Source of the DNA: Tamarix chinensis
Taxonomy: Eukaryota; Streptophyta; Magnoliopsida; Caryophyllales; Tamaricaceae
Length of the DNA: 64,000 bases
Direction of reading: 5' to 3'
Assembly: GCA_030549775.1 (NCBI GenBank)
Contig: CM060173.1
Location: 63,988,367 to 64,052,366, forward strand
Made by a program: the position numbers and the translations under genes. Shown here piece by piece: positions 23,433-38,500 of the stretch (position 1 is the stretch's first letter; every line of letters begins with the position of its first letter). The notes beneath the pieces are model-generated. The model worked only from the letters and a program-made list of their open reading frames with translations, did not search any database and had not been told where the DNA came from.

Positions 23433-23471
23433 AAATAATAATAATTAATGAACATAAGAGATCTTTGACGA

Positions 23472-23584
23472 CTACAGCTTATGCACTTGGTAGAATGCTT
23501 TCATCCTCTCCAGGCCCTCCACAAGAGCTAACGGATCGGTAGCAAATGTGATCCGAAGCCAATTCTTCATTCCCACACAACCAC
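23472..23584 (-). CDS. TAT: TAT exon 7 with stop
   Basis: 113 bp from acceptor TTGTAG to TAG at 23474-23472. Codes for [18 protein letters not shown] to YQVHKL. It contains the substrate-carboxylate Arg396. Confidence 0.94.
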
Positions 23585-26500
23585 CTACAACACGTGTCAG
23601 GCATGACAGTCAAAAAACTTCACGACAAAACCAAGTGAATGCATCAACTGTGAGATAAAAAAAAATCTCATTGCCACAACAAATTGGATAAAAGCATCGT
23701 AAAAGCTAAAATTTTGCTTAGAATATTCTATCACATACCAGGAAGAACAATCATGGACTGCTCTTTAGCAAGCTTAGTACAAAAATCAAGGTCATCTTTA
23801 ATGCCATCCAATAGAGAAAGATTTAGTTTCACCTGCATTGTACCCGCAAGAGTGTTAACACGTCAGAAACTTTCTGAAGACCAACAATATCGAACAAGAA
23901 AAATATATATATACATATATTATGATCTGCTTACCATCATAAACATAGAACCCTCAGGTTTAAATGGGCAACTAACAAAAGGAACCTCTTTTATCTTTTC
24001 CCAGATAATGTCTGCATCTTGCTTCAGAATACCGATTATCTTTGAAAAGAAATCCTTATTTGTCTTCTCAAGGATTGCAGGAACTGCCGCCTAATATCGT
24101 TGCAGCTTTTGTTAGGTCACAAAAAGTTAGGGCATCAATTAATGAAACCGCGAACTGATGTATAGAATGAAAAAAATATTCCCAAAATACCCCTCTCATA
24201 ATTCCACCTTCATCACTATTACCTAGCTCTTTTTCTTGTCAGATTTTCTCTCGATATTCAAATATATGCGGGTCATTCAATTCTCTCAACTATGGCGGAC
24301 GATTCAACTAATTTTAATAACACAGAGAATAGTCTAACTAATAATACCAAACTCATCTAGAAGTATCTAAGTTATTCTGAATCGGAATAATCATACACAC
24401 CTGGCGTGTGCACAGACCATGCGCATATAGGGAACTCACCTCATGATCATATGCAAAAGCATGTGCACAATTTTGAAGAGTTGATGAGCTGATCACAGCC
24501 CAGGCCATGCCATGCGCAAAGTTCTACTACTACTACTACTATCGGTATTAATCTTGATGATTTCCGAGACGTGCAATGCAGTGAAAATGCGTAATACTAC
24601 GTACAAGAGAATGGAGAATGAAAGGTTCCATATGATTCATGAGGCACACAACGACACTACTCAGCTTAACATATTCAGATTGAAAAAATCATGCATCACT
24701 TCTGTTCAGGATCATACGATGATCTAGCCGTCATTACATCAAAGAGGTAAACTTCTTTCAAATTTTCTCAAAAAAGGAGACTACCATAAAGAGAAGCCAT
24801 ATTCAATTCTTATATTGATTCCTAAAATCACGCAAACTTCTCCAAGGTCTTCCATATCACGTTTTGAATTTTGTTTTTTGGGGAGGGGAGGGGGGGGGAA
24901 TCGTAGTCTCATCCACCATTCTTGTTGATTCTCATTATTAACATGACACCTACATACAGACATATAATGACACGAATCTGAAGCAGTCACAACACATAAT
25001 ATTAATAATTAATGTCATGTGCCACCAGAAACAAAGATTGTACAAAAGTAAGTTTTTGAAGTACAACATCACATCCTCAAAAATCCAAAAATGTCAAACC
25101 TCGGATAAATTTTGCACCAAGATTATATGCATTGGGCTAGATAGCTGAGCAACTAGAAACCAATTAAGTAATGCCCCTAAACAAACATTTGATCTCAAGA
25201 CATATATCTAGTACTATAACTGTATTCATTTTAGATGGCATAATGTTCTCCAAAACTTACACATCTCGACTTCAATGGTAACTAACATGTATATAGCATT
25301 CTCAGCTTTAATTTTCCAATTTTTTTCTCTTCCACATTAGTTGGCTGTTCTCACTATGCCACCAACAACGTTCCCTAAATCTTGCCCAATCAGGTGGTAC
25401 TTTATATAGGAGCTCCATGTATTATTATTATTATTATTATCATTAAACTTCTCAACTGAACCAATAGAAGATGTGATTGGGTTAATGTCTAACGCTTAAC
25501 TAATTTAACTTGATCTCTAACCAACAAAGATCACAGTCCCACATTGCAAATACTGAAAGAGCCTCTCCTAACTACAATCCTTGACCACCTGCTTTGATAC
25601 CAAATGTAAGGCTTATAGGGAGAAAGAGTGGTAATTTTAATTGCAAATAAAATTTAAGTTGTAATAATATACATAAACCAATGCCCAACACCTCTAATAG
25701 AGGTAGGGTAGGGACTAAGAGATTCAGTAAGAGAAAGGAGAAGAGTTGAGGAGAACAAGTAAGCTTAAGAGGAAACAAAAAGGTGATTAGCATATATCAT
25801 TCAATTTATAAGCAGATTTGTCTCTCATAATAACACACACTAATCCTCATATTGTATGCTAATAACAACAACCAAAAAAAAAAGAAGAAGAAGAAAGAAG
25901 ATAAGAAAAGATATGCTAAAATACAATACTAACCGAATAATACCCAAACACTGAACTTAAATTGTGTGAATAGCAAGCACAAATAGTAACTTTGAATAAT
26001 AATACGATACTAACTAAAGATAAATGTGAGAAAATCTTATTTCCTATTATTGAATTTCTTCCTAAAATATACTTTGAATGATTAATTCCCATCATTTATC
26101 CTTAGCTTGGAAGAACTCACCTCTAGAAAGTTTGCATGGAGATATTCCTCAAGTAAATATGGGGCCAATCACATGGAGACTTAAAAATCACATTCATGGA
26201 ACTACCATTATCAAAGACCAATCAAAGAATTTTATCACCATATTTAACTTTGATCTCAAATACTACAGTTCTCTTCCAAAAGTCCGATTCATTAGAAGAA
26301 GAAAGGATACACCTCATAATATTCACAGAACTATCCTCCTCACTTTCTCCTTCAAAAGCAGCATCTCCCTCAATCAGCTCTACAATCTCTTCAATGGGTT
26401 CCTCCTCTTCCTAAGTTTTTAATCCTATGACATGGGCACGATTGGGACAACAAGCTACAAGATGACCTTGCTCATAATAGCTATGAAACCACATAAACGA

Positions 26501-29500
26501 ATAAGAAGATGATCCAGAATTTCTAGGGTTGGAGGAGGAGGAGGAGGATGCATAAGAACTTCCCTTACTAGAATTGATGGGTTTCTTAGATTGATTGTTA
26601 CCCTTAGGGTATGTCTAATATGAATTGGTAGGTTTGTGAAATGAAGAAGTCTATGCTTGTCTGAACTCTCTAGCTGGGGAAGTCAACCTACAAGAGTAAA
26701 AGACTTTTAGTAACTCTATTTCTAATACCTTTTGATGTGCATCCCTTAAAGTATCAAGTACATGCAAGCTAACATCTCTCTTCAGCTCATCCTTAAGTCC
26801 TTTAATATATCTAGTGATAGTGACCCATTGTTCTTCTCTCACATTACACCTAAGTTTCAATCTCTCTTTGGATACTCTGTCAATACTTCTTAGCGGATCC
26901 AACAAATTTCATTTTAGCAAAGTGGATTCTATGATTGCCAGTCATGCCATAAACTTCAAAATAGTCCTCTAGGCAATCTAACCAATCAACAAAAGCAATG
27001 GGATTGAAACGACAAGGACATCAACCTTTGCCTTCATAGTCACATGATCATAAGGGTCATCACAAAGTGAATTCATATGCATGCCTATCATTATGCCTAG
27101 GTGAAGGGTACCTATAGCCTCTCACTTGGTGCCTATCTCTACGGCAATAAGGTGGGTCATCATAGGTATCATGCACGTAACCCTCATCATTATAGTCCTT
27201 AAGGTCAATGTTCTCAAGGTTGGATATCCTTAACTCAAGGTCATTTTGTCTTCTAAGTTCAGTATTTGTCTTGCTACCTTCCATGGGTTTAGGAGCTCTT
27301 GTAGGTGGAATAATAGAGTTGGTTGCTACAGGTTGAACATTAGAACCTAAATTTCCATCACTATTATTAGGATTAGAATTAGAAATAGGCATATGAGGCG
27401 CAATGGAATTGACTGCCTTGCTACTTTTTGTTTTAGTTTGTTAATAGAACCATAAACCACACCTAGTGAATTTTGTACTCCTAGGACAAAAATTTGAAGA
27501 CCTTAAACTTGATATTCAACTTCCAGAATATGTTGTTGATTTTCCTTAATATCTCAACTATATTCCTTTTTCATAGCATCAATGCAGATTTTCATTCTAT
27601 TTATTGCCGTTTGAAAATCATGCATACTTTTAATCACATAATGTGCGGAGCATAAAAATAAAGATTTTTTTTCCTTTCGACATCAACCTGATCACACAAA
27701 GTAAAACAAATGACACACTAGTACTAAGCACGCATGCAAAAAACTAAAGCAGTAGATATAAATATGCAATTACCCAACTATATATAGAGATATATAAATG
27801 TATAAGAAAAATAAAACTATAAATCAATCTCAGCTCCAAACAAAACAACCGACTACCACAGTTAGTCTCAAGTCCTAAAGTCAATAAAGAGAAAAGAAAC
27901 CAGTATCAAGTTCCCGTTGAACCTATCAATAAATTTAGGACTCCCTTGAAAAAGAAACGAACAACTGATATTAGGAATTGTCAATAATGCCAGCAAATCC
28001 GATAGGTGCAAACTCTTGTGATAGGGAAGACCAATCAATGCGAACGCTCGTCAACGGTGGCGGCGATAAATGGGCGCCAACGAGCGATGACAAGGATTGA
28101 CAACAGGAAGTAGCGTCCGACAGTGACAAAGTCCAATGATGTTTGGCGTGTTCATCTCCAATTCTCGTTTGTCTAAGGTAAAACATTTTCTCACTTTGAT
28201 TATGCGTGTTTGGGTTTTCAATTGCCCTAATTTCTATCTAGTTCTCTCAATTTGGTGGAATTTGTGATTTTTAAGGTTAACGTTAAGGTTTTAGTTGAAA
28301 TCATTTAATTGGGATAGCGATTGGGTGAACTAGGGTTTCAAAATCTTTGAATTTGATTCAATTAGGCATTGATCAAAGTTTAATGGAGGCAAATTGAATT
28401 TGAATTAGAGGTATTAGGTGATGGGTGGTTGTGATTTGGTTAAATTCACGGTGAAGTCATCCAATAAAACCATTGTTGCATAATTGCGGTTGCGGTCCTA
28501 GTGCCGTAGTATCAGAGTGTTGCGAATAACATTTTATATGTCACATTTGTCGCGGCATGATTCTTTTTTTTCACAATAAATATTAGAAAATATAGTAAAT
28601 GTGGTAAAATATCAACCAATAACTGATATATCGCTCATAAATATGTAAAATTCTAAAGTTGTCGCGTATCGCCAATGTTGTGTATTGGCTGATCAAAAAT
28701 TCAATAAATATCGGCCAATATTATGTATTGGGACTAATATTTAATTGTATGGATGAATTGGACAAATTAGGTGTGAATTAGGGATTTTGGTGACTATGGC
28801 ATGGTGAATGAGTTAGGGTGAATTCTGTATGAGATTAATAGCAGCAGAGGTTGTGAGGAATAAATTAGAGCTTTGATAGCAAGTTGATAGAGGTAGGGTA
28901 GGGATAAAGAGGATTGAAGAAGAGAAAGGAGAAAAGTTGAGAAGAATAAGCTTAAGGGAAGAAAAACGTGAATAGCATTTATCATTCAAATCATGGGCAC
29001 ATCTATCTTTCATAATGACACACACTAATCCTTATATAGTTTGCTCATAAGAAGATAAGGTACGCTAAGATACAATACTAACCGAATAATACCCATGAAT
29101 AGTAGCGTGAATAATAAACATAAATAGTAACTATAACTAAGAATAAGATACTTCCTAAAATATGTCTTCAACGACTAGTTCCTATCAACCTCTCTAATTC
29201 TCCCTTTTCTCCTTTTATGTCTCTATGACTCTTTTCCTTAATGATGAGTAAATGACCTACCACGTCCATATATATATATACATATATATATATATAGTAA
29301 GGCAAAGCTAATTATGGAACAAATACATGTAATTCACGTAATGCATGTTAAACGATAGGTATAATAGCCATCTTCAGTTAGAGAAAATTCTAATATAGCT
29401 ATTTCAAGATGTAACAACTCATTGGGTGTGTTGTAGGATAATCATTGGTCCCTCATGCATAAATAATAATAATAAATTGTTACACACGCCACAGGGCAAA

Positions 29501-32500
29501 GAATAATTGTTTTCACACAGATTATACAAATGCATTTTCATTTAGCAAATATGAAGACTAGAATTTTTCTTAAATATACAAGTATTGAGGGAAAAATCTC
29601 CATGGACATACCTGGATGAAGGTTGGAGGGTCAGCGGCTATGCTCACAGAATCTTTAACGCACTTCACAAGCTAACATCGAAAAGAAGGCAGTTAGAATA
29701 CCTAATAAGAAACGTTATTGCAATATTTGAATGGACGGAGGGTCAGTGAATGCTTTATTGAAGCCACAGAAAGCAACCTGCTGCTCATACAGGCTGAAAA
29801 ATTCAGACTCAAGAAAGGCAAAGGTCAGGATAAAAGCTTGTGATACTTTATAAAAACCAATCAAAACCATAGCCTATACCTAATGAAGTCAACCACAAGA
29901 ATAAGCTCCACTTGAAGCATAGTTATTAAACTTCCGATCCGGATCTGATTCTACAATTCTATGATCCAAAAGTTAATAAACGATCCACAATCCTAGGTAG
30001 AATTTTAAAGTGGTAAATTCTTGATAGGATTTTATAGTAAGATATTAAAGTAGCTTAGAAGAATTTTACAATTCTACCAACAGGCTATAATTTTTTTTAT
30101 CAATTTACTTTAAAATCCCTTTTTCCTTTTATTCTCACTATATTTCTTTCTTTAACACTAAACCGTCACCCTATTGTTTTCTACATACTATATATTGAGT
30201 ATCAACCATTACAAAGGAAACACAAACAAAATATTAGTGAAATTGATTGTTGGAACAAAATACTTATAAAAAGTCCAAACTCTATATACAGAGTAAAACA
30301 AATATATTAAATGTGTGATGTTATTTGTTTACTAATTTCTATTTAGTTCGTAAGTATTCTTTTTAATTTCTTGTGTTGTTAGCTTTGTTGTATGCACGGT
30401 CCATATAACTATTTTTTGTATGCATGTAACAATTAATGTTACTTGTTATTTGCTGCAACTAAATTAGTAGCCAAATAAGAGTTTAAGAATGAGATTTTTA
30501 GTATTTTTAGAATCAACTATGGATTTTTTAGTATACAAATATATTGACTTTATATTTTTGTGGTATTTATAAAATCTTACAATCCTACTATTCGATTATG
30601 ATGACCCTATGGAATCCCGATTCTAATAACCTTAAGTTGAAGCAAGTTTTTGATACAATTTCTCCAACAAAAGTCACACTGACAGGTTATAGACCTAAAT
30701 CCTGGATAAACAAATTGCATCTAAATGTTGCTAAAGGCCAAATGCACAAATAATGGGAAAGAGGCGGCTGGAAGGCCACAATTCATAATGCTTTTTATGG
30801 AGCTGAACATAGGAAGAAGAAAACCTATAGAAGCCTTCTATGATTGTTTACATGTAGTAATGTTCTAAACTCTTCTGAGTTCTAAGAGAAACCCAGTATG
30901 GTCTATCTCTACACATAAGACGCACACTTTCTGATCAGTCACAACTTTCTTTAGGCTCCATTTTGTTCTTAAAAAGTTTCAAGGAAAGGAAACAAATATA
31001 AAGAAAAAAATAATTTATTGTGGTAGGTTTACTTAAACAGTACAGGATGGGGAAATGGTGAAGCATGAAAATGTTGAAGTGATTTTTCTCACATTTTTGA
31101 GTTAAGTTTGAAAGAATTTTTTTCTTCCTATATTTTTATTTTTTTCTGTCTTTTTCATGGATCTTTCCGAGAACCAAATGGAGTCTTCCAGCCAGGGGAA
31201 GCATTTCTCTAATTTGCTAATTATGTTTGATGATTTTAGTGCTCTGTGCTTACAATAATTTTGGCCTTCATAATCGCACATGAGTGGCAGTGTCCCCCTT
31301 GAGTTCTTTTCTCATTTTTTTTATCCTTTTAACTAATCTGTAAGAAAGTTTGACAAGTAACTGTCATACACCTGGTAACTAGTAGAGCGTAGCATGTCCA
31401 AATTCGAAGTTTGCCTCCAGCCATAAACTCCATTTTGGAACTCTGGCCCATGCAGTGCAGAAAAACCAGAATTGCTTTTCATGTTGCTCTAGTAACAAAC
31501 TAAAGAAAACATAAGGGGCCGGAACTTTATCAGAGGCTTTCCTAATATTTTGAAGTAGATACAGCACAGATTCCTGGAAGTTAAAAATACCAGTAATGAA
31601 TTCCATCTCTGACTAAAAGAAACAATTTTGGTAAAAATGTAAGCTCGCTCATCAAATAAGAACTTAAAATTTACTGTGATGCATGCAGCTAATCCATATG
31701 ACAGGTATGATGATAACAATATGAACAAGGGTAATCTCAGATCTGGAAAGCAATTGCATTAGCTCAAATAAGTAAAGAATCAAAAGTGAGCAAACTTCCC
31801 CGAAGTAGAACTTGGTTGAAAAATTATTGGGCTCAGAGGAAATAAACCGAACCCAGTTTTATGCAAGATGCCATAAGGATCACTTTTATGACAGATATCA
31901 AGATAACAAATTAACAACATGAACAAGAGGAATCTCATCCGGAAAACAATGAAATTAGCTCAAGCAAGAAAATAACTAAAAGTGGACAAACATCCTCAAA
32001 GTAAAACTGGATGACAAAAATATAGGGCGAAGAGAAAGGGAGCTGACCCCAGTTTTATGCAATATGCCATTAGGATCGGTTGTAACAATCCAGCCAAGCC
32101 GCCAACCAGGGACCACCCATCGTTTTGATATAGAGCCCAGCGTAAGAACAGGGACAATGGATCCAAACACACCCATTGGAACAAATGGGTTGCTTCCAAA
32201 AACAAGATGACCATATACTTCATCTGAAATCACGAGAATCCCAAGCTTCCTTGCAGTTTGTGCTATCTATATAAAGGTCATAACATGATATAAAAGGAGC
32301 CAAAGAAAACAATCAAAGTTCATGGTTATTCCATAAAACTTTCTACTAACAGATTATTGACTTCAACTTACTATGCCCAACATACATATGAGATCAACCA
32401 TTTGTTTGGAGCTACTTACACAAAGTGATTATCCAACATAATTGCTTTGTTGTTAGAAAAATTTTAGGCTAAAAGTTTAAAAAAATAATAATTAATTTTT

Positions 32501-35500
32501 GTAAGTAGTTCGACAAAATGAGGCAAATTAATGGATCAGACTAATAACTCATCAAATTTGAATAATAACAATAACAAAATGCACTATAAATCAATGATGT
32601 TATAGTGTTAGCAAAATTGATATAGTGAAGATCATAGATTGCAATCCAAATGTGGAATCAAGTACACAGGGTCAATAAATAGCTTTATTTTTTTTAACCT
32701 TCCTGGATTACTGGTGGACAGCAGCAAACCTAGATTTCTGTCACTAAAAGTAAATGACCCCAAAATCAATGATCTTAATAATGCCGGCTGCCTTCAAAGA
32801 AAAAGCAGCATATTTGAATATTCTGGTGAAGTAGATGGATATAGCATCAAGAATGCAGACGTCAAGTGCTAAAAGGAAAATAATAGAATATAATGCACTA
32901 AAAATCCAGATTAATAAATTAATAATCACCTTTTCTAAATGCTGATAGGTGTAAACATTCCCACAGGGATTTCCAGGATTTATCATAACCATAGCGACAG
33001 TATTCTCATCTGCTAATGTTTCAACAGCATCAAGATCGATCTCCCAACCTTTCTCAGGTTGAAGATCAAAATGACGGACTTCAAGGTTGATCAAAGCAGC
33101 ATGTGCTTCATAGTAAGGGAACCCAGGCCTTGGCAGCAATACATTGGCACCAGGACGAGAAAGAGCTGTAAGTGACAATGCAATTGCATGGTTGCAACCA
33201 AGTGTGAGAAAAACATCATCCGCCAACAATTTATAAGGGAGATCTTCAGAGAGGTAATCTGCCACTGCCCTATAGTGCAAAGGTTGATATTTTAAGGATA
33301 TGCAACAAGATTGTCTAGGACGAGACCAAGAATATACACAATAAAAATTCAAATCAAAAATTTATTGGAGCATAAGCAGAATTTATGTTTCCTTTTCAAC
33401 ATAGAGCAAGTAAATACTTGCAGTAACAATCATGGTATGTCTTCTTTATAAAATTGTCTTGTGTATCAGTGGACTCGAAATTCCATATATATCACTGATG
33501 TGCCTGGATCATCTGATATTTTAGTCCATGACTAGACTAAATCCAAAGTCTTGACAATAGTTACAGGATGCTTTCATAGTAAAAGGACCAATTTGAGTAG
33601 AAGGAGTCCAACTCCATCTGTTGAGGGTGACATGCAGGTGTTCCTGGTGAATGGTTCCCACTGCACGAGTAACCATGGAATCCATGCTAGTGGATAGGAT
33701 GGGGCCGAAAAGAGTATAGTTTAATTGCCAGACCACCAACTATGGCCTGAAGAAGTGAGAAAACCCGGTGCTGATTGGAAGTGTGCAACCAAGGGTTATG
33801 ACTCTCCTGATGGTTACTAGTGGCCGACAATGGGTGACTCTATTGTCTCAAGACTCATGGGTTATTATGTCTCTATAGGAGGGAGGAAGAAGAGTTCTGG
33901 TGCACTGAAGTTGTTTACAAGGCTGTGACTGGCTGTCGAGTCGAGTACCTAATAGCCAAAACAAAAGCATCCCTGCTGCTTTTTTTCCTAGTCTCTCTGG
34001 ACCTCTCAATAAATTATTGTGATTGTTGGGTTGGGGATGCCCAAATATTTGTCACCACTTTGTCTTAGTCTTAGTATTTGGCAGAACTAAGATCTAATTT
34101 TTTTCATTCAGAAAGGACTTATCATTGGTGCAAATCATCTTTAGATTTCAAGTATACTCGCATATCCATCAATTTTGCAACTAAATTTATATTTAGCGCC
34201 CACAATATTCCTTTGATATCAAATTGTCATGTGCTCGTATCTTATCACAAGGAAATATAAAATTTAGAAGAAAAAAAAGGGTTCATGACAGAGAGAGAAG
34301 AGAACTTTGAGATAGGTAGGAATTAGCTTGTTTATTTTATTCTCCAGCTTAACGTATTCATTAAGCCATGATCTACTTATAGATCATACAACCAAAAAAG
34401 TTAACATGGTAATCTGGCAACTAAATAGCTTAATACACCATTCCTGAAAAATGAACATATCCCTAAGGGATATATATTTCCCAAAGATAAACATGCTAAC
34501 TAAAGATAGTAAGTTGTTCATCAAGCACTTGTTATGTTCAAGGTTTTATACAAGAAATATAAAATTCTCCCCAATCTATAGTCTAGGTTTAAGTTTCTAC
34601 ATTCACCCAACATAACTCTTATAACTGAATATGGGTCCAAAAGAATGAGCAAGATTGGGGCATGTTCATGATGGAGAAATGAAGCAAGTGAAATGGAAGC
34701 TATCATTGGAGTCAGAGCCAGTATTAGAATTAATCAACCTTTGTTGGCATGGACTGATCTGAGAAGAGGGAATGATGGGTTAAGGTGTGTTACAAAGAAA
34801 TGTTGGCTCGTAGCTCCAAATGTGGATTGATAGGAAATAGTCCCTTTATGTATACAGTGATAGTGATTGTGTCTTATGCTATTGAAAGTATAAGGATAGT
34901 AGTATGGTACCAACGAAATAAATAGTGCAAGAAAGAGATCGTATGCATGATAAACAAAACAGATTTCACAGCCAATAAGGAATATAGCAGCTAATGATAC
35001 AACAATGCCATCCGTGCAATCCTATGTCCCAATAGGGAGTTAGGTAAAGGCATACGTTGAACAAATTGAGCTTAGGGCCTGTCCATAAGAAGTAATGAGA
35101 AAGTTTGGATGAAATTTGCACAAGAGGAGGAGGAAGAAGAAGAAGAATGTAAGTTTAAAATGTAAAGAAATAAATTTCTCAGCTACTGAAGGATGTAATC
35201 TCAAAATGTTCAAAACTGGAAAATTTGAGGTAGATGATTGGCGGAAGGATCAGCATATAGAAGATAATAATAAACTTTGTTCAGTCAACATAATGATTAT
35301 GAGTTCGAACTGCAGAGCACAGGGGAGTTCCTGATGTTTTTACTTTTAAATCAAGTACCAGAAGCATGTAAATACAAAATCTAAGTTCAGGTGGGATGGA
35401 ACTAGCTGTTATGATCACATTGGTCTCTTCAGAAGTTTATGGTTAAGACGGTCACATAAGGTTTAGGATAAATTCTATATCAGTATCATGACATTAGAGC

Positions 35501-38500
35501 TAATTTCACTCATGTACCATGTGTTTTAAATAATTCCAAAAGAGGTACTGAGCTAGTTTATTTTTACTTTAGTGTCATTCTATTAATTATGTTAATCTTG
35601 AATTACTAAATAACATTTTGTTATATCACATATTTTTCTAAGCTAACTTGGAAGTACTTTAACCATTTGAATATTTTTCTCAAATTTTTGGGGATTTTTA
35701 AGAATCTTTCAAAAGGAAACGTCCTTACAATATAAAAAAAAATCAATAGAAATTCTAGAAATTTCAATAAATAAATAAATCAAATGATAACACTAGTTCT
35801 CTTAAGTTAGCTTAGAAAAATATGTGATAGTAATAATTTCATCATTTTAATAATCTAAGACTAAAGATATTAATTGGATGGTACCAAAATAAAAATAAAC
35901 TAAAATGTCACGGTACCTTATGAGATTAGTCATAACACATGATACCTGAGTAAAATTGGATCAAATATCAAGGAAACCAAATGGAATTTATCCTAAGGAT
36001 TAAGTAGATACTATTTTGGATATGATAATTTTGAACACACTAAAACATAGAACAGGAAATGAATTGAGACAATACTGAATAAAAATCCCACAAAATAAAA
36101 CAGCAAGGATGCTGCAAAAGTTAGTTAATTGAGAAAACACGCAAATTTCAAAAAGTTTAGTAGCAAGAGGTCTTAATTATATTGTTGTATATCCAGGGAA
36201 AGGCTAGTAATAGGAGCAATTATGTGTATGGCTTAGCTGATCTCATTCCCTCAAGCAGATAGTCGACTCTGTCTAATAAAAGGCAAGTGCATCAATTGGG
36301 TCAGGGAAGCCTGGATAAAGCCAGCTGTCATGGATATGTATGGATTAGCTAACTTCATTCTCAAAGGCCCATAGTTCACTTGGTATAATAAAAGATGAGA
36401 ATCATTTTGGGACAGCAATGGCCATCTTAGAATGGAGAATGTATATTGAGGAAACTCAGGTAGTCCATTCATCAATATAGAGAACAGAACATGAGCCTAT
36501 CTACATTCCTACCTTATCAAGAAACAAACTAGAAGTCCAGATCTTAAGTAGTTTGGTAGAAGCATGAAAATTCTAGACATCTGATCAAACATAGGGGGCC
36601 AAGACATTTAATCAGAGTCTCTACAAAATAAGAGGTTATAAATCATGTTCTCATTCATTGCAGCTACCCAAGTAGATTATGGGATGATTTAAGTAACTGG
36701 TTAGGGTTGTATTAGGTGATGTCGTGGCCAGTCAAGGAGGAATATGAAAGCTGGTGAGGGGAGAGAAACAGAAGTGATAAAGATCATGTGTGGTTCTTGC
36801 TTTTTTCGCTGACACTGACGCAATTTGGGAATAAAGGAATAAAGCAGTGTTTAAGCATACGAGGACATATTGGGATACACTTAAAGTGATAACGAGAATG
36901 AGGATAGGGATGTGGATGAGAACTGGGTACAAGAATATCCGTTCTACAGCTGAGGAAGTAGCATTTAATTTGAATGCTATAAGCCATGGGAGGATTTAAA
37001 GGGATAATCTGCAGGTTCTGAATTCAAAAAGCAGTGATAATCCGTGTTTTCTGATTGCTTTAGCTCAGATGTGTCAGAGGGCTGTGCATAGGCTAAGTAT
37101 GAGGATGGTGGTGTGGGTTCCTGATTTCTCATGACAGTCTGCATATGAGTTCCTTTGACTTGTTCTCAGTTCAGGTGGTGTCTTTGGAGGGAGTCAGTAA
37201 GTGTGGTGGAGTAATCTGTAATGCTTGCCTTCTGTTTTCCTTTGCTGAGGTCCTGGCTGAAGCTTGTCCTATTGTAACACCTTTTTGGGTGTTTGGTTGT
37301 GTTCCATTTATCTATAAAAAATTAAAATAAAATAAAATAAAATCAGTCTTATGTTCAGAATTACAGCATGAAATAAAAGGGTGTTGCAGAGAATGCAACA
37401 ATGGAATAAAAAATGTATAAACAGATAAGTGTAGCCAGGGAAGGCTTGCAACTCCAGAAAAATTCACATGAGCAAATTATAAGCCAATGTGAGGATGCTG
37501 ACATGAAGACAGACCAACTTTTAAAACAGGAGAGTGGTTTAGGCTCAAAAATCAAGCATAGATTAGTTAGGTTAGAAACAAAAAATATTTTTTCACGCTA
37601 TTACAAAATATAAATAAATAAATAATAAAAGTGAAATTTACAAGATTGTGTGTCGAAGATGGTAATGGATGGTCGGTGGGTAAGCACAGAACAGGGCAAT
37701 ATAAATTCTGTTTGTTAAGAGAAATTTTTTGTTAGCCTGATTTACCATGAACCCTCCCTCTCAAAGGTGGGGAACATATAAAAACTGCATTAATTATCCC
37801 ACTTTTTGTGAGAGTCCTTAGTGAGTCGAGCTCGCCTAAGAATTTCTCATTTGTCAAACAAAGTGTTGAAAGAAAAATGATATGAAGTGATGTGCATTGA
37901 AGTTTTTGTGTATGTACTTTAATAAGAAAAAAATTATCTTTTGAAAACAGTTTATAGTAAACTGTAATAAAATGGATACCGAAGAGACACTTAGCACCTT
38001 TCTTTCTTTCTTTTTCTTTTTTTTTTTGTAACAAGACCTTTATACATAGAATAAACCAATAGTTTTATTTTCCCAAAACCTATATACATAACTTGATAAA
38101 ATAGATGAAGGATCTAACTGGAGGCGGCTTTCCAGGATTGGGCAATAAACTTTCAAAAAAGATATCATGTTTATCTAGGCCTTTACTTATGATGTGGTCA
38201 AAAGGCTCCTTTTGAGATGAAACTATGGAAAGATCCTGATCCAAATGAGATGCGAATGATGTGTATTGGGCACTCCAGTAAATTCTCTCAGTATTAACTC
38301 ATGGAAATCCAATAAATGACGCCAATAAGTCATATATTGCGTTGTTAGAATTCTATGTGGAAATCTGCACAGCTGTGTCACAACACAAGGAAGCCAAATA
38401 GGTCTGCTTATACTTCTAACCAAACAAGCAGAGAGAGGAAGATGCAGCAGAAGGCTGATCAAGGAAGCCATCCTTTCAGATTAACAAGTAAAAGCTAAGC

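Larger units (their letters stand above)
25605..29187 (-). mobile_element. Truncated Ty3/gypsy element in TAT intron 4
   Basis: Two direct LTR-like repeats (25605-26094 and 28885-29187) flank gag and protease remnants on the minus strand. Primer sites matching initiator Met-tRNA lie on the low-coordinate side of both repeats (TGGTATCAAAGC at 25602-25591; one mismatch at 28881-28870). RT and integrase are absent. The right LTR has lost about 85 bp at its 3' end. No target-site duplication was found. Confidence 0.65.
24091..29611 (-). other. TAT intron 4 (5.5 kb)
   Basis: Between exon 5 and exon 4. It holds the possible small peptide frame (24512-24727), plain AT-rich DNA, a truncated gypsy element between two LTR-like repeats (25605-29187) and a short TA microsatellite (29273-29299). 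Confidence 0.9.

Noticed and set aside
28501..28700. Possible captured gene exon
   Set aside because: Locally higher GC and CpG but no splice-consistent open frame or recognisable protein.
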